DNA of 64,000 nucleotides from Achromobacter sp. RTa (GCF_000757485.1 NZ_JPYO01000045.1:382121-446120); one strand, 5' to 3'; shown: positions 1 to 10,281, counted from the stretch's first letter. Translations and numbers: made by a program. The notes: generated by a model not told the origin, from the letters alone.

Positions 1-232
1 CGAAAATGAACTTCTGGACCGCCGTCCAGCCGGTGCCGCCGTATTCGGCGGGCCAGTGGCTCGCGAGCCAGCCGCGCGCGTTCAGGATGGCGTGCCAGGC
101 TTCCATGTCGGCCTTGGCGAGATGCCGGTGCTCGCGCACCTTGCGCGCCAGCGCCTCGGGCAGTTCGGCGGCCAGGAAGGCGCGCACGTCGGCGCGGAAC
201 GCCTCTTCTTCGGGAGTGAAATTCAGATCCAT
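1..232 (-). CDS. Acyl-CoA dehydrogenase, N-terminal part (cut by window edge)
   Basis: The visible 77 codons begin MDLNFTPEEEAFRADVR and continue to a PAEYGGTGW stretch, the usual N-terminal helical domain of acyl-CoA dehydrogenases. Family members oxidise acyl-CoA to 2-enoyl-CoA using FAD and pass electrons to ETF. The FAD-binding core and catalytic base lie outside the window. The gene starts 14 bases after the thiolase stop on the same strand, so it is the third gene of a beta-oxidation operon. Chain-length or substrate specificity cannot be judged from this fragment. Confidence 0.85.
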   Translation of the reverse strand, partial: MDLNFTPEEEAFRADVRAFLAAELPEALARKVREHRHLAKADMEAWHAILNARGWLASHWPAEYGGTGWTAVQKFIF

Positions 233-246
233 GGATGCTCTCGTAC

Positions 247-1428
247 TCAATAGATTTCAAACAGTCCGGCCGCGCCCATGCCTCCGCCCACGCACATCGT
301 CACGACGGCGTAGCGGGCGCCGCGGCGGCGGCCCTCGATCAGCACGTGGCCGGCCAGCCGGGCGCCGGTGACGCCGAAGGGATGGCCCAGCGCGATGGCG
401 CCGCCGTCCACGTTCAGGCGGTCCATCGGGATGCCCAGTTTTTCCTGGCAGTACAGGGCCTGCGAGGCAAAGGCTTCGTTCAGTTCCCAGAGGTCGATGT
501 CCTGCACCGAGAGGCCGTGGCGGGCCAGCAGCCTGGGCACGGCGTAGACCGGCCCGATGCCCATCTCGTCGGGCTCGCAGCCCGCGATCGCCAGGCCGCG
601 GAACGCGCCCAGGGGCTGGATGCTGGCGCGCTGCGCCTCCGCGGCCTCCATCAGCACGCAGGCCGCGGCGCCGTCGGACAGCTGGGACGCGTTGCCCGCG
701 GTGACGAACTGGCCGTCGCCGCGCACCGGCGCCAGCGCGGCCAGCGCGTCGTAAGTCGTGCCGGGACGGTTGCAGGTGTCGCGATCCACCGTGACTTCGC
801 GTTCGCTGACCGAGCCGGTCGCGCGGTCGGTGACCGACATGGTGGTGGTGACGGGGATGATCTCTTCGCGGTAGCGCCCGGCGGCCTGCGCGGCCTCGGT
901 ACGCGCCTGGCTTTGCGCCGCGAAACGGTCCTGGGCCTCGCGGCTGATGCCGTAGCGGGCCGCGACGATATCGGCGGTTTCGATCATGGGCAGATAGAGT
1001 TCGGGCTTGTTCGCCACGATCCAGGGATCCATGCCGCTGACGCCGTCGTCGCGGGTGCGGATCTGCGATACGCATTCCACGCCGCCCGCGATCATGGCGG
1101 GCGCGCCATCCATCACGATGCGGCTGGCGGCGGTGGCGATGGCCTGCAATCCCGACGCGCAGTAGCGGTTGACGGTCGCGCCGCCCACGCTCAGCGGCAG
1201 GCCGGCGCGGACCACGGCCTGGCGGCCGATATTGCGGCCGGTGGCGCCCTCGGGGTAGCCGCAGCCGAGGATGGCGTCCTCGATCAGCGCCGGGTCCACG
1301 CCGGCGCGTTCGACCGCGGCGCGCACGGCGTGGGCGGCCAGCGTCGGGCCCGGGATCAGGTTGAATTCGCCGCGCCCCGCCTTGGTGATGGGGGTGCGGG
1401 CGGTGGAGACGATGACGGCTTCGCGCAT
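247..1428 (-). CDS. Thiolase family protein (acetyl-CoA acyltransferase)
   Basis: This 393-residue protein has full thiolase length. It should cleave 3-ketoacyl-CoA with CoA, or condense acetyl-CoA, as a cytosolic enzyme. The catalytic set is visible: nucleophile Cys90 in NRYCASGLQ, His349 in GHPFG and Cys379 in CVGGGMGA. The start at [13 protein letters not shown] matches the conserved family N-terminus; the open frame extends far upstream but only as antisense-free coding shadow. It lies 23 bases after the multifunctional enoyl-CoA hydratase/dehydrogenase gene and 14 bases before the acyl-CoA dehydrogenase. Together they supply all steps of a beta-oxidation cycle. Substrate (fatty, aromatic-derived or other acyl-CoA) is not determinable. 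Confidence 0.92.
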   Translation of the reverse strand: MREAVIVSTARTPITKAGRGEFNLIPGPTLAAHAVRAAVERAGVDPALIEDAILGCGYPEGATGRNIGRQAVVRAGLPLSVGGATVNRYCASGLQAIATAASRIVMDGAPAMIAGGVECVSQIRTRDDGVSGMDPWIVANKPELYLPMIETADIVAARYGISREAQDRFAAQSQARTEAAQAAGRYREEIIPVTTTMSVTDRATGSVSEREVTVDRDTCNRPGTTYDALAALAPVRGDGQFVTAGNASQLSDGAAACVLMEAAEAQRASIQPLGAFRGLAIAGCEPDEMGIGPVYAVPRLLARHGLSVQDIDLWELNEAFASQALYCQEKLGIPMDRLNVDGGAIALGHPFGVTGARLAGHVLIEGRRRGARYAVVTMCVGGGMGAAGLFEIY

Positions 1429-1451
1429 GAGTGGCCTATGGAAGTTGGGTA

Positions 1452-3574
1452 TCAGGCAGCCCGGTTCAGGCTGGCGAAATCGCGGCCGGAGCCGGCCAGT
1501 TCGACGAGCAGGGGGGAGGGCGTCCAGAACGCCGGGTCTTCCTTCGCGTACTCGCGCAGGTCGGCCAGGATGGCGGGCAGGCCCACGCTGTCCGCGTGGT
1601 GCAGCGGCCCGCCCCGGTGGCGCGGAAAGCCGTAGCCCGCGACCGCCACCACGTCGATGTCGGACGGGCGCAGGGCGATGCCTTCGCGCAGCACGTTGGC
1701 CGCTTCGTTGATCATGGCGGCCAGGTAGCGGCGCTGGATGTCTTCCTGCGTGAACGGGCGTGGACGGATTGCGGCCCGCGCGCGCTCGGCGTCGATGATG
1801 GCGAGCACCTCGGGATCCGGCTGGCCCTGGCGCGCGCCGTCGGGATAGAGGTAGTAGCCGCGGCCCGTCTTCTGGCCGAACCAGCCGCGCTCGCACAGGC
1901 GGTCGGCGATCTGCACGTAGCGCAGCGCGGGATTGCGGGTGGGGGCGCGGCGCTTGCGCGTCGCCCAGCCGATATCCCCGCCCGCAAGATCCATCATCTG
2001 GTAAGGGCCCATCGGATAGCCGAAGGCGCGCACCGCGGCGTCGATGTCGTAGGGCGAGGCGCCGTCCTCCATCATCATGTCGGCGGCCTGCCGGTAGGCC
2101 GCGAGGATGCGGTTGCCGATGAAGCCGTCGCACACCCCGGCGCGCACCGGGATCTTGCGCAGCCTGCGCGCGAAGTCGAAGCCGGTGGCGACGGTGTCCG
2201 GCGCGGTCTGCCTGCCCACCACCACTTCCAGCAGCTTCATGATGTTGGCGGGCGAGAAAAAGTGCAGGCCCAGCACGTCGGCGGGGCCGCGCGTCGCGGC
2301 CGCGATCCGGTCCACGTCCAGGTACGAGGTGTTCGTGGCCAGCACCGCGCCGGGCTTGGCCACGCGGTCCAGCTGCGCGAACACGGCGAGCTTGGCGTCC
2401 ATGTCCTCGAATACGGCCTCGACGATCAGGTCGGCATCGGCCAGCGCGTCGTAGGCCGTCGCGCCGGTGAAGCGGGCCAGGCGCGCGGCGCGCTCGTCGG
2501 CGCTCATCCGGCCCTTGGCGACCAGCAGGTCATACACCTTGGCGACGCGCGCGCGGCCCCGTTCCAGGGCGGCGTCGTCCTGTTCGACCATCACCACCGG
2601 CAGGCCGGCGTCCAGCACCGACACGGCGATGCCGGCGCCCATGGTGCCGCCGCCCACGATGCCCACCCGTTCCACGCCGCGCGGCCGGGCCTGTTTCAGT
2701 TCGGGCGCCTTGGCGGTTTCGCGTTCCGCGAAGAAGGCGTGCACCAGGCCGGCCCGCTGCGGGCTGTCCAGGCATTGGAGGAACAGGGCGCGTTCGGCGC
2801 GCAGGCCTTCGTCGAAGGGAAGTTCGATGGCGGCGCGCACGGCTTCGACGATACGGGCGGGCGAGTACAGGCCGCGCGCGGTCTTGGCGACGCGTTCGGC
2901 GGCGGCGTCGGCCTCGGCCAGCGCGGCCGGCTTGTCCGCCAAAGCGGCGGCCGCGTCGCGCGTACGGCGCGGGCCGGCGCGCATGGCGAGCAGCTGCCGG
3001 GCGTATGCCAGGCCGGCGTCCAGCGCATCGTTCTCGCTGGCCAGCGCATCTACTAGGCCGGCTTCCAGCGCTTCCTGGGCGGACAGGTGCCTGCCCGACA
3101 GCATCAGGTCCAGCGCGGCCCGCGCTCCCATGAGGCGCGGGGCGCGCTGCGTGCCGCCCGCGCCCGGCAACAGGCCCAGCGTCACTTCGGGCAGCCCCAG
3201 TCTGGCCCCGGCCAGCGCGACGCGGTAGTGGGCGGCCATCGCCACTTCCAGCCCGCCGCCCAGCGCGACGCCGTGCAGCACCGCCACCACTGGCTTGGCG
3301 CTGGCCTCTATCTGGTTGCAGACGTCCGGAAGGCCGGGAGGCGGGGGGGCTTGCCGAATTCGCGTATGTCCGCGCCGGCGATGAAATTCCGGCCGGCCCC
3401 CGCCAGCACGATGGCTCGCACTTGCGGGTCCGCCTGGGCGTCCTGGATGGCGGCGGCCAGGCCGGCGCGCACGGAGGCGCTCAGGGCGTTGACAGGAGGA
3501 TGGTCGATCGTGATGACGAGAATGTCTTCATAGCGGCGCGCGTGCGCGGCGCCGGTGCCTGCGCTGTCGGTCAT
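1452..3574 (-). pseudogene. FadJ-type enoyl-CoA hydratase/3-hydroxyacyl-CoA dehydrogenase, frameshifted
   Basis: The product would hydrate 2-enoyl-CoA and oxidise the 3-hydroxyacyl-CoA with NAD. The first ~85 codons (start MTDSAGTG, preceded by GGAG 11 bases upstream) carry the hydratase N-terminus with the oxyanion segment AGRNFIAGADIREFG. The remaining ~600 codons carry HGVALGGGLEVAMAAHYRVA, then the NAD-binding motif VGIVGGGTMGAGIA and the C-terminal dehydrogenase domain. The two parts lie in different frames. They are joined at a run of seven G (seven C on the coding strand). With eight C the frame reads through GKPPPPPGLPDVCNQIEAS and gives 707 residues, the normal FadJ-type length. Either a sequencing error, a phase-variable tract or a real inactivation explains this. 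Confidence 0.85.
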
Positions 3575-3688
3575 GAACCGTGTCTCCTTCGGGGGCCGCC
3601 CCTGGCGCGCGCGGAACCGGCGGCAAGGGGTGGCCTGGCGGGCCAGGGCGGCCCGTCTTTTTTGTGGCTTTATTCTTCCGCAGTAAAT

Positions 3689-3740
3689 ATGTCTTGACAA
3701 TGACATCTATAATTGACACTACGTATAAGAAATTTTGACA
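3689..3740. promoter_or_regulatory. Putative LysR operator region with three TTGACA copies
   Basis: TTGACA occurs at 3694, 3713 and 3735, spaced 19 and 22 bases, about two helical turns. ATGTC at 3689 and GACAT at 3702 form an inverted repeat around the first copy. The region is AT-rich against its surroundings and lies between the divergent LysR gene and the beta-oxidation operon. None of the TTGACA copies has a convincing -10 at 16-18 bases, so binding sites fit better than a standard promoter. Confidence 0.4.
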
Positions 3741-3773
3741 GTGCCTAGAGACACGCTCACCGGGAGACGCCGC

Positions 3774-4703
3774 ATGGACACCAAATCCCTGACCCTGCTG
3801 GTGGAGATACTGGACGCCGGCAACCTGAGCGAGGCCGCGCGCCGGCTGAAGATGACGCGCGCCAACGTCAGCTATCACCTGAGCCAGCTCGAGCGTTCGG
3901 TGGGCATGCAGCTGGTGCGGCGCACGACGCGGCGCGTCGAGCCCACCGAAATCGGATTGAAGCTCTATCGCCATGGACGCAGCATCCAGGACGAGCTTGC
4001 AGCCGCCCGCGAATCGATCGAAACGCTGGGCAAGACGCCCCAGGGCAAGGTCCGCTTGAGCGTGCCCAGCGGCTACGGCCAGTTCGTGATGGCGCCGTGG
4101 CTGCTGGAATTCAAGCGGGCCTATCCGGACATCGTGCTGGACGTGCTTTTCGAGAACAGCGTCGACGACCTGTTGCGCGACGAGGTCGACATCGCGGTCC
4201 GCATCATGTCCGAGCCGCCGCAGAACCTGGTGGCGCGCGAGCTGGGCCAGGTGCGCTACGTGGCATGCGCATCGCAGGCCTATGCCGCCGCCCGGGGACT
4301 GCCGCAGCGCCCCGAAGACCTGGCGGGCAGCCCCATCATCAGCGCCGCCGTCATCGGCCGGCCGCTGCGCCTGTCAGCCTATTACGGGGGGCAGCCGCGG
4401 CAGCACGTGGTGCTGGAGCCCACCGTGATCTCGCGCAACTACGCCTTCCTGCGCGATGCCATCCGCGCCGGGCTGGGCGTGGGCATCGTGCCTGACTACG
4501 TGGTCCACGAGGACCTGGCCCGAGGCGAGCTGGTGGCCGCCCTGACGCCGTGGCGGCTCAGCATCTTCGGGCGCGGCATGTACATGCTCTACATGCCGAA
4601 CCGGCATCACCCCCGCGCGATCGCGATGATCATCGAGTTCATCCTCGAACGCGCGCAGGCGCGCCACGAGGGCAGGCCGGGGCTGATGGCGGCCGCCGGA
4701 TAA
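3774..4703 (+). CDS. LysR family transcriptional regulator
   Basis: The 309-residue protein has an N-terminal winged helix-turn-helix (about residues 5-63, with LSEAARRLKMTRANVSYHLS) and a LysR substrate-binding domain from about 90. I chose MDTKSLTLL as the start because GGGAG lies about ten bases upstream and this is the family N-terminus. It is divergent from the beta-oxidation operon across 199 bases that hold three spaced TTGACA motifs. A role in controlling that operon is therefore likely but inferred. LysR proteins usually bind a pathway metabolite as co-inducer; none is known here. Confidence 0.9.
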   Translation: MDTKSLTLLVEILDAGNLSEAARRLKMTRANVSYHLSQLERSVGMQLVRRTTRRVEPTEIGLKLYRHGRSIQDELAAARESIETLGKTPQGKVRLSVPSGYGQFVMAPWLLEFKRAYPDIVLDVLFENSVDDLLRDEVDIAVRIMSEPPQNLVARELGQVRYVACASQAYAAARGLPQRPEDLAGSPIISAAVIGRPLRLSAYYGGQPRQHVVLEPTVISRNYAFLRDAIRAGLGVGIVPDYVVHEDLARGELVAALTPWRLSIFGRGMYMLYMPNRHHPRAIAMIIEFILERAQARHEGRPGLMAAAG

Positions 4704-4818
4704 GGCGCGGCGCGGGTTTCCTGACTGGGCGTTCAGCTTCGCGGGAATAAAATCCGTTTTCATCATGGCGGCCAGCCGCAGGCTGGCGACGCCCCGCCCG
4801 CTTTTTCCAGGCCCGACT

Positions 4819-6207
4819 ATGTCTTCGTTCGACATCCAACTGCTGCTCACCGCCCTGGCGAGCGTTCTCGTGCTGGTGGCGCTCATCGTCTCGCGCATCC
4901 GCATGCATCCATTGCTGGCGCTGCTGATCGTGTCCATCGGCGTCGGTTTCGCCACCGGCATGGAACCGTCGGCCATCGTCAAGAACCTGACCAACGGCGC
5001 CGGCAAGACCTTGGGCGCGGTGGGCGTGGTGATCGCGCTCGGCGCCATGCTGGGCAAGATCCTGGCCGATTCCGGCACCACGGAGCGCCTGGCCAATGCC
5101 ATCCTGCGCCATACCTCGGCCCGCCTGATTCCGTGGGCCATGACGCTGGTGGCGTTCGTCATCGGCATCCCCATGTTTTTCGAGGTGGGCCTGGTGGTGA
5201 TGCTGCCGCTGATCTTCAGCGTGGCGCGCAAGCTGGAAAGCCAGGAGCGCTTCAAGGGCTCGGCCTATGTGTACGTGGGCGTGCCGGTGATTTCGGCGCT
5301 GGCGGCCATGCACGGCATGGTGCCGCCGCATCCCGGCCCGCTGACGGCCATCGCCACGCTCAAGACCACCGTGGGCCCGACCATGATCTACGGCTTCGTC
5401 GCCGCGCTGCCGGCCATGATCTTCGGCGGCCCGCTGTACGGCGCGTTCATCGCGCCGCGCATGACCACCCGCCCGGACGAGGCCTTGCTCGAACAGTTCA
5501 CCGCGACCCGGCAGCAGGCCGAAGGGCGCGGCGCGCCCAGCGTGGGCCTGGGCGTCCTGGCGGCGCTGCTGCCGGCGCTGCTGATGCTGGTGCATGCGCT
5601 GGCCGAGATGCTGCTGCCCAAGGATTCCCCGGCGATGCACGCCGCCGCCTTCCTGGGCGACCCGCTGGTGGCCATGCTGCTGGGCGTGCTGTTCGCGGCC
5701 GTCACCCTCGTGTACTTGCGCGGCGGCGATGCCGAGAAGCTGCGCGACGCGCTGGGCAAAAGCCTCAAGCCGATTGCCGGCATCATGCTCATCATCGCCG
5801 GCGGCGGCGCGTTCCAGCAGGTGCTCACGAGCGCCAAGGTGGGCGACGCCATCGTGCACCTGACCCACCAGTTCGCCTTGCCGCCTCTGGTGCTGGGCTG
5901 GCTGATCGCCATGCTGCTGTCGGTCTCCACCGGTTCGGCCACCGTCGGCATCGTGGGCGCCGCGGGCCTGCTGGCGCCGTTGGCGGGCGCCGATCCCAGC
6001 CTGAACCTGCCGCTGCTGGCGCTGTCCATCGGCTGCGGCTCGCTGTTCTTCAACTACGCCAACCACGCGGGCTTCTGGATGGTGAAGGAATCCTTCGGCA
6101 TGACCATGGGCGAAGCCACCAAGACGATTTCGGTGGTGCAGTCCATCGTTTCCGTGGTGGGCCTGGCGATGGTCCTGCTGTTCGACCTGCTGCCTCCCCT
6201 GGGTTGA
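4819..6207 (+). CDS. GntP family gluconate/sugar-acid proton symporter
   Basis: This 462-residue inner-membrane protein has about twelve hydrophobic segments and the GntP-family signatures GIPMFFEVGLVVMLPL, GMVPPHPGPLTAIA and SVSTGSATVGIVGAAGL. GntP proteins import gluconate or related sugar acids with protons. I start at MSSFDIQLLL, where the first membrane segment begins; an in-frame upstream ATG adds an unlikely 18-residue tail. The gene stands alone between a LysR gene and a DUF445 gene, with no kinase or dehydratase next to it. The exact substrate therefore stays open. Confidence 0.88.
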   Translation: MSSFDIQLLLTALASVLVLVALIVSRIRMHPLLALLIVSIGVGFATGMEPSAIVKNLTNGAGKTLGAVGVVIALGAMLGKILADSGTTERLANAILRHTSARLIPWAMTLVAFVIGIPMFFEVGLVVMLPLIFSVARKLESQERFKGSAYVYVGVPVISALAAMHGMVPPHPGPLTAIATLKTTVGPTMIYGFVAALPAMIFGGPLYGAFIAPRMTTRPDEALLEQFTATRQQAEGRGAPSVGLGVLAALLPALLMLVHALAEMLLPKDSPAMHAAAFLGDPLVAMLLGVLFAAVTLVYLRGGDAEKLRDALGKSLKPIAGIMLIIAGGGAFQQVLTSAKVGDAIVHLTHQFALPPLVLGWLIAMLLSVSTGSATVGIVGAAGLLAPLAGADPSLNLPLLALSIGCGSLFFNYANHAGFWMVKESFGMTMGEATKTISVVQSIVSVVGLAMVLLFDLLPPLG

Positions 6208-6218
6208 TGCCGGGGCCG

Positions 6219-6245
6219 CCGGCCGCCATGGCGGCCGGTATTGTT
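6219..6245 (+). terminator. GC-rich palindrome after the GntP gene
   Basis: A perfect 20-base palindrome (CCGGCCGCCA and its complement, 6219-6238) starts 11 bases after the stop codon and is followed by TATTGTTATG. It can form a strong hairpin but the U-tract is broken, so termination is plausible rather than certain. Confidence 0.45.
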
Positions 6246-6274
6246 ATGCTGGGTCCATCCGAGCCGGAGACCCC

Positions 6275-7603
6275 ATGACAGACACGCCCCGTCCCGCCGC
6301 CGCGCACGCGACCCGTTCCGCCCTGGCGTCCGACGCGCGCCGCGCGCAGCTGCGGCGCATGAAGATCGCCGCGCTGGCCTTGCTGGCGGCCATGATCAGC
6401 GGCTTCATCACCAGCCATGCCATGGGCGGGCAGGGCGCCTGGGCATGGGTGCGGGCGTTCTGCGAGGCGGCCACGGTGGGCGCGCTGGCTGACTGGTTCG
6501 CCGTGGTCGCACTGTTCCGCCGCCCGATGGGGCTGCCCATCCCCCATACCGCCATCATCCCCAGCAACAAGGACCGCATCGGCGACAACCTGGCGGTATT
6601 CGTACGCGACCATTTCCTGGACCCGGACGCCCTGATGGAAAAGCTGCGCGTGTTCGATCCGGCAGCGCGCCTGAGCCGCTGGCTGGCGCGTCCCCGCCAG
6701 GCGCGCGCCTTGAGCGACGGCGCCCGCAACGTGGCTCTGCAGACGCTGGACCTGCTGGACGATCGGGCGGTGCGCGGCGTGATCCAGGAGTTCGTGGTCA
6801 AGAACCTGCGCCGCTGGGACGCCGCCGATACGGCGGGGGAAGTGCTGGGCCTGCTGACCCGCGACGGACGGCACCAGGAACTGCTGGACGCGGCGCTGGA
6901 AAGGCTGGGCGGCTATCTGGGCGAGGAAGACGTGAAGGCGCGCGCCTCGGGCCTGCTGGTGAAGTTCGCCAAGAAGGAGTGGCCGCGCATCATCGCCGCC
7001 GTGGACGTGGTGAAGTCGGTGGACGGCATCGCCGATAACCTGGCGGACCGGCTGGCTCGGGCCCTGGTGGAGGAGCTGCGCGACGTGCTGTCCGAGCCGG
7101 ACCACCCCGTGCGGCGCGACTACGAGGCCTGGGTGCTGAACTACATCCGGCGCCTGCGGGACGATCCTGCCCTGGCGGAGCAGGTCGAGGCGCTGAAGCA
7201 GCGCGCCATCGACCATCCCAAGGTCCAGGAATACGTGCAGGGGCTGTGGGACGACATCCATGCCGCGCTGCGGCGCGATCTGTCCAACGAGGATTCGGCG
7301 CTGGCGCGCCATCTGGAAAGCGCTTTGCTGGCGCTGGGCCGCAAGCTGGGCGAGGATCCCGGCCTGCGCGAGGCGATCAACAACCACGTGCTGGGCGGCG
7401 CGCGGCGGCTGACGGGCAGGCTGCGCAGCGGCGTCACCGAACATATTTCGCGCACCGTCAAGAACTGGGACGAGCGCCATCTGGTCGATGAACTGGAGCT
7501 CAGCGTGGGCCGCGACCTGCAATACATCCGCTTCAACGGCACCCTGGTGGGCGGCCTGATCGGGGTGGCGCTGCATGCGGCGGTGGTGATGGCGCGGGGG
7601 TGA
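6275..7603 (+). CDS. DUF445 family membrane protein (YjiN-like)
   Basis: The 442-residue protein has a hydrophobic segment near residues 30-50, a second near 60-80 including GALADWFAVVALFRRPMGLPIPHTAIIP, a long helical central region and a C-terminal hydrophobic segment (GTLVGGLIGVALHAAVVMA). The ADWFAVVALFRRP stretch is the hallmark of DUF445. The family is inner-membrane associated and without an established biochemical role. It begins 67 bases after the GntP gene and is followed by sodC, with no clear functional link. Confidence 0.85.
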   Translation: MTDTPRPAAAHATRSALASDARRAQLRRMKIAALALLAAMISGFITSHAMGGQGAWAWVRAFCEAATVGALADWFAVVALFRRPMGLPIPHTAIIPSNKDRIGDNLAVFVRDHFLDPDALMEKLRVFDPAARLSRWLARPRQARALSDGARNVALQTLDLLDDRAVRGVIQEFVVKNLRRWDAADTAGEVLGLLTRDGRHQELLDAALERLGGYLGEEDVKARASGLLVKFAKKEWPRIIAAVDVVKSVDGIADNLADRLARALVEELRDVLSEPDHPVRRDYEAWVLNYIRRLRDDPALAEQVEALKQRAIDHPKVQEYVQGLWDDIHAALRRDLSNEDSALARHLESALLALGRKLGEDPGLREAINNHVLGGARRLTGRLRSGVTEHISRTVKNWDERHLVDELELSVGRDLQYIRFNGTLVGGLIGVALHAAVVMARG

Positions 7604-7762
7604 GGCCGGGCTACCCATCGCCACGGTTTGTATCAGGAACGAAGATTGCTGGCGGACGGCGCGAGGCGAATGCTATTGTTTTTGACGGCATGGGCGGCGG
7701 CTGGGCCGTCCTTGTCCTACCGGCCGCCCGCGGCTTGCGGGCACGAATCCTGGAGGCACTCC

Positions 7763-8287
7763 ATGAAGAAAATATCGTTGCTGGTCACGGCGCTTGCGCT
7801 GGCAGGCGCATCCGGCGCCGCATCGGCGGAAAATGTCTCGATGTCGTTCCTGTCCGCGGATGGCGTGGGCAAGAGCGCCGGCACTATCTCCGTCAAGGAC
7901 ACCAAGGGCGGGCTGCAATTCACGCCGAACCTGAAGGGCCTGCCTCCCGGCGAGCACGGTTTCCACGTGCACGAGAAGGGTTCTTGCGGCCCCGGCATGG
8001 TGAACGACCAGATGGCGCCCGGCGGCGCGGCGGGCGGGCACCTGGATCCCAAGGGCACCAAGGCCCACAAGGGCCCGATGGCGACCGACGGCCATCAGGG
8101 CGACTTGCCCTTCATCGTGGTGGCTGCCGACGGCAGCGCCAAGAAAGCCGTCGTGGCGCCGCACCTGAAGCTGGCAGACGTAAAAGGGCGCGCGCTGATG
8201 GTGCACGTAGGCGGCGACAACTACAGCGATACGCCGAAGCCCCTGGGCGGCGGAGGCGGACGCCTGGTCTGCGGCGTGGTGAAGTAG
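7763..8287 (+). CDS. sodC: Periplasmic Cu/Zn superoxide dismutase
   Basis: SodC converts superoxide to hydrogen peroxide and oxygen in the periplasm. The 174-residue product has a signal peptide ending in ASGAASA, then the bacterial SodC fold. Metal ligands are visible: His68 and His70 in HGFHVHEKG, His93 in GGHLDP, His111 and Asp114 in GHQGD, and His148 in MVHVGGD. Cys75 and Cys170 should form the conserved disulfide. I chose MKKISLL because GGAGG lies about seven bases upstream and a signal peptide follows. It converges on a glutathione S-transferase gene only 12 bases away. Expected length and all key residues are present. Confidence 0.95.
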   Translation: MKKISLLVTALALAGASGAASAENVSMSFLSADGVGKSAGTISVKDTKGGLQFTPNLKGLPPGEHGFHVHEKGSCGPGMVNDQMAPGGAAGGHLDPKGTKAHKGPMATDGHQGDLPFIVVAADGSAKKAVVAPHLKLADVKGRALMVHVGGDNYSDTPKPLGGGGGRLVCGVVK

Positions 8288-8299
8288 CCGCGGCTTGCG

Positions 8300-8923
8300 T
8301 CAGACGGTGCCGTTGCGGCCGTGCCGTCGGTAGCCCTCGCGTTCGGCCAGGCGGTCGTAGTAGGCCGCGACGGCCGGCAGCGCGGGCTTATCGAAGGGCG
8401 TGAGGTACCACCGGTTCACCGACAGCCCGACGGGGATGTCCGCAAGCGAGAACGCCTCTCCCGCCACATAGGCGCCGGTCTGCGCCAGGCGCTGGTCCAG
8501 TATGCCCATGCAGTGGGCCCACGCCTGGCAGGACGCTTCGATGGCGGCCGCGTCCTGGTGCGCGGGCGACTGCCGCGCCAGCGCCATGAAGGCGTAGGAC
8601 CATGAACGGTTCAGATCGGTCGCCTGCCAGTCCATCCATTGGTCCACGCGCGCCCGCAGCCTGGGTTCGGCTGGATACAAACGCTGCCCGCCATGCTGCG
8701 AGGCTAGGTAGCGGATGATGGTGTTGGACTCCCACAGCACGAAATCGCCGTCCTGGATGACGGGCACCATGGCGTTGGGATTCAAGGCCAGGAAGGCGGG
8801 ATCGGAAGTGGGCCGGAAGCCCGATCCCCAGTCTTCCCGGTCGAACGGCAGGTTCAGTTCGGCGCAGGTCCACAACACCTTGCGCACATTGATGGATGAG
8901 GCCTTGCCCAGTATTTTCAGCAT
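8300..8923 (-). CDS. Glutathione S-transferase family protein
   Basis: The 207-residue cytosolic protein has a thioredoxin-like N-terminal domain (to about residue 80) with the glutathione-contact motif [20 protein letters not shown], and a helical C-terminal domain. Family members conjugate glutathione to electrophiles or act as reductases. [10 protein letters not shown] was chosen as start because the fold begins there. The catalytic residue (Ser or Tyr near position 9-10) cannot be assigned firmly. It shares an intergenic end with sodC but need not share regulation. Confidence 0.88.
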   Translation of the reverse strand: MLKILGKASSINVRKVLWTCAELNLPFDREDWGSGFRPTSDPAFLALNPNAMVPVIQDGDFVLWESNTIIRYLASQHGGQRLYPAEPRLRARVDQWMDWQATDLNRSWSYAFMALARQSPAHQDAAAIEASCQAWAHCMGILDQRLAQTGAYVAGEAFSLADIPVGLSVNRWYLTPFDKPALPAVAAYYDRLAEREGYRRHGRNGTV

Positions 8924-9008
8924 GTTGCGCGCGCCGGGCGCTCCGATGGGATGACTGGCGCAGTCTAGCCGCGCCGCGCCGGCGCCGCCAGATACAGATT
9001 CCCGCCGC

Positions 9009-10244
9009 TCAGCCCGCAACAGATCCGGCGGCCACGGCTTCGGGCTGGCTGCGCAGCCGCAGCACGGGCGAGGTGAACAGCACCGCGAACTGCACGGCGA
9101 AGCCGGCGGCGGACACCCACAGGCAGGCCTCCACCCCGGCGCGCGCTGCCAGGGCGGCGCCGATCAGCGCGCCGATGGGGCGGGCGCCGAAGGTGGCGGT
9201 GAGGATCACCGCGGAAACCCTGCCCAGCAAGGCATTGGGCGTTACCGCCTGGCGCAGCGTGGTGGTCGTGATCGTCCACAGGATCGGCCCGGCGCCGAAA
9301 AGGAAGAACCCGGCCGCAGCCCAGGCGCCCGAAGGATGCGCGAGGGTGGACAGCAGGATGAGGCTGGCCGCCAGCGCGGCCAGGGGGCCCGCTCCGATCA
9401 TCGCGCCGAAGGACAGCCGCCGGGCCAGCCAGGGCGCAAGCAGGGCGCCCGCCACCATGCCCGCGCCGTACACGCCCAGTGTGGCGCCGACCCCGGCGGC
9501 GGACAGTCCCAGCCTTTCGATGGCATAGGCCACGTAGATGGCTTGCAGCACGAACCAGGCGGTATTGAAGAACACGGCGGTAACCAGCACGGGGCGCAGC
9601 AGGGGATGTGAAAGGACGAAGGCCGCGCCTTCGCGCAGCTCGCCCAGCATGTGCCGCCGAGGCCTGGGGCCGGGCACGTCCCGAGGCAGTCCCGCAAGCA
9701 GCAGCGCCGCCAGCAGCGATAGCGCGGTAGCCAGCACGTACGCCGCGGGCGCTCCCGTCCAGCCGACCAGCGCGCCGCCTGCCGCGGGGCCGGCGGAGAA
9801 TGCCGCGCTGCGCGCCAGCTCCAGCCAGCGGTTGGCGCTGGCCAGTTCGCCGGGCGCCACCAACCGGGGCACGAGGGCGGGCGCCGCTACGTTGTACGCA
9901 ACCGTGCCCACCGCGCCCAGGAAACCCAGCGCGGCGAGCCAGCCCAGGCCCAGCCCGCCGGTCCACAGCAGCGCGAGCAGGCCCAGCAGGCTGGCCGCGC
10001 GCACGGACTCGGCTGCGGTCATCAGCGTCCGGCGCGACACCCGGTCGGCCAGCACGCCCGCGGGCAGCGATAGCAGCAGGAACGGCAGGGTCTGGGCGGT
10101 CTGGAGATAGCCCGTCTGCGCCGCGCTGGCGCCCAGGGCAAGCACCGCCACCAGGGGCGCGGCGGCCAGCGCCATCTGTTCGGAGAACTGGGCGGCGAGG
10201 TTGGACGCGGCCAGGCGGCGGAACGCGGAGGGCAGGGCGGGCAT
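9009..10244 (-). CDS. MFS transporter, EntS-like exporter family
   Basis: A 411-residue inner-membrane protein with about twelve hydrophobic segments. The motif [24 protein letters not shown] between the second and third segments is the MFS motif A region as found in EntS-like permeases. These export siderophores, drugs or other small molecules by proton antiport. I start at [13 protein letters not shown], the usual family N-terminus. No siderophore genes are nearby, so the substrate is unknown. Confidence 0.82.
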   Translation of the reverse strand: MPALPSAFRRLAASNLAAQFSEQMALAAAPLVAVLALGASAAQTGYLQTAQTLPFLLLSLPAGVLADRVSRRTLMTAAESVRAASLLGLLALLWTGGLGLGWLAALGFLGAVGTVAYNVAAPALVPRLVAPGELASANRWLELARSAAFSAGPAAGGALVGWTGAPAAYVLATALSLLAALLLAGLPRDVPGPRPRRHMLGELREGAAFVLSHPLLRPVLVTAVFFNTAWFVLQAIYVAYAIERLGLSAAGVGATLGVYGAGMVAGALLAPWLARRLSFGAMIGAGPLAALAASLILLSTLAHPSGAWAAAGFFLFGAGPILWTITTTTLRQAVTPNALLGRVSAVILTATFGARPIGALIGAALAARAGVEACLWVSAAGFAVQFAVLFTSPVLRLRSQPEAVAAGSVAG

Positions 10245-10281
10245 GGAGGCGGGGGGGCGCGGCGGCCGCGCCACGGAAACG

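Noticed and set aside
1452-3574. Programmed frameshift as the main explanation for the FadJ-type gene
   Set aside because: No stimulatory pseudoknot or shifty heptamer of known type is evident and no family precedent is known to me. Error or simple mutation in the homopolymer is more likely.
4639-6066. Long minus-strand open frame opposite the GntP gene
   Set aside because: It is rich in His, Gln and Arg as expected for antisense of a membrane protein, and has no domain.
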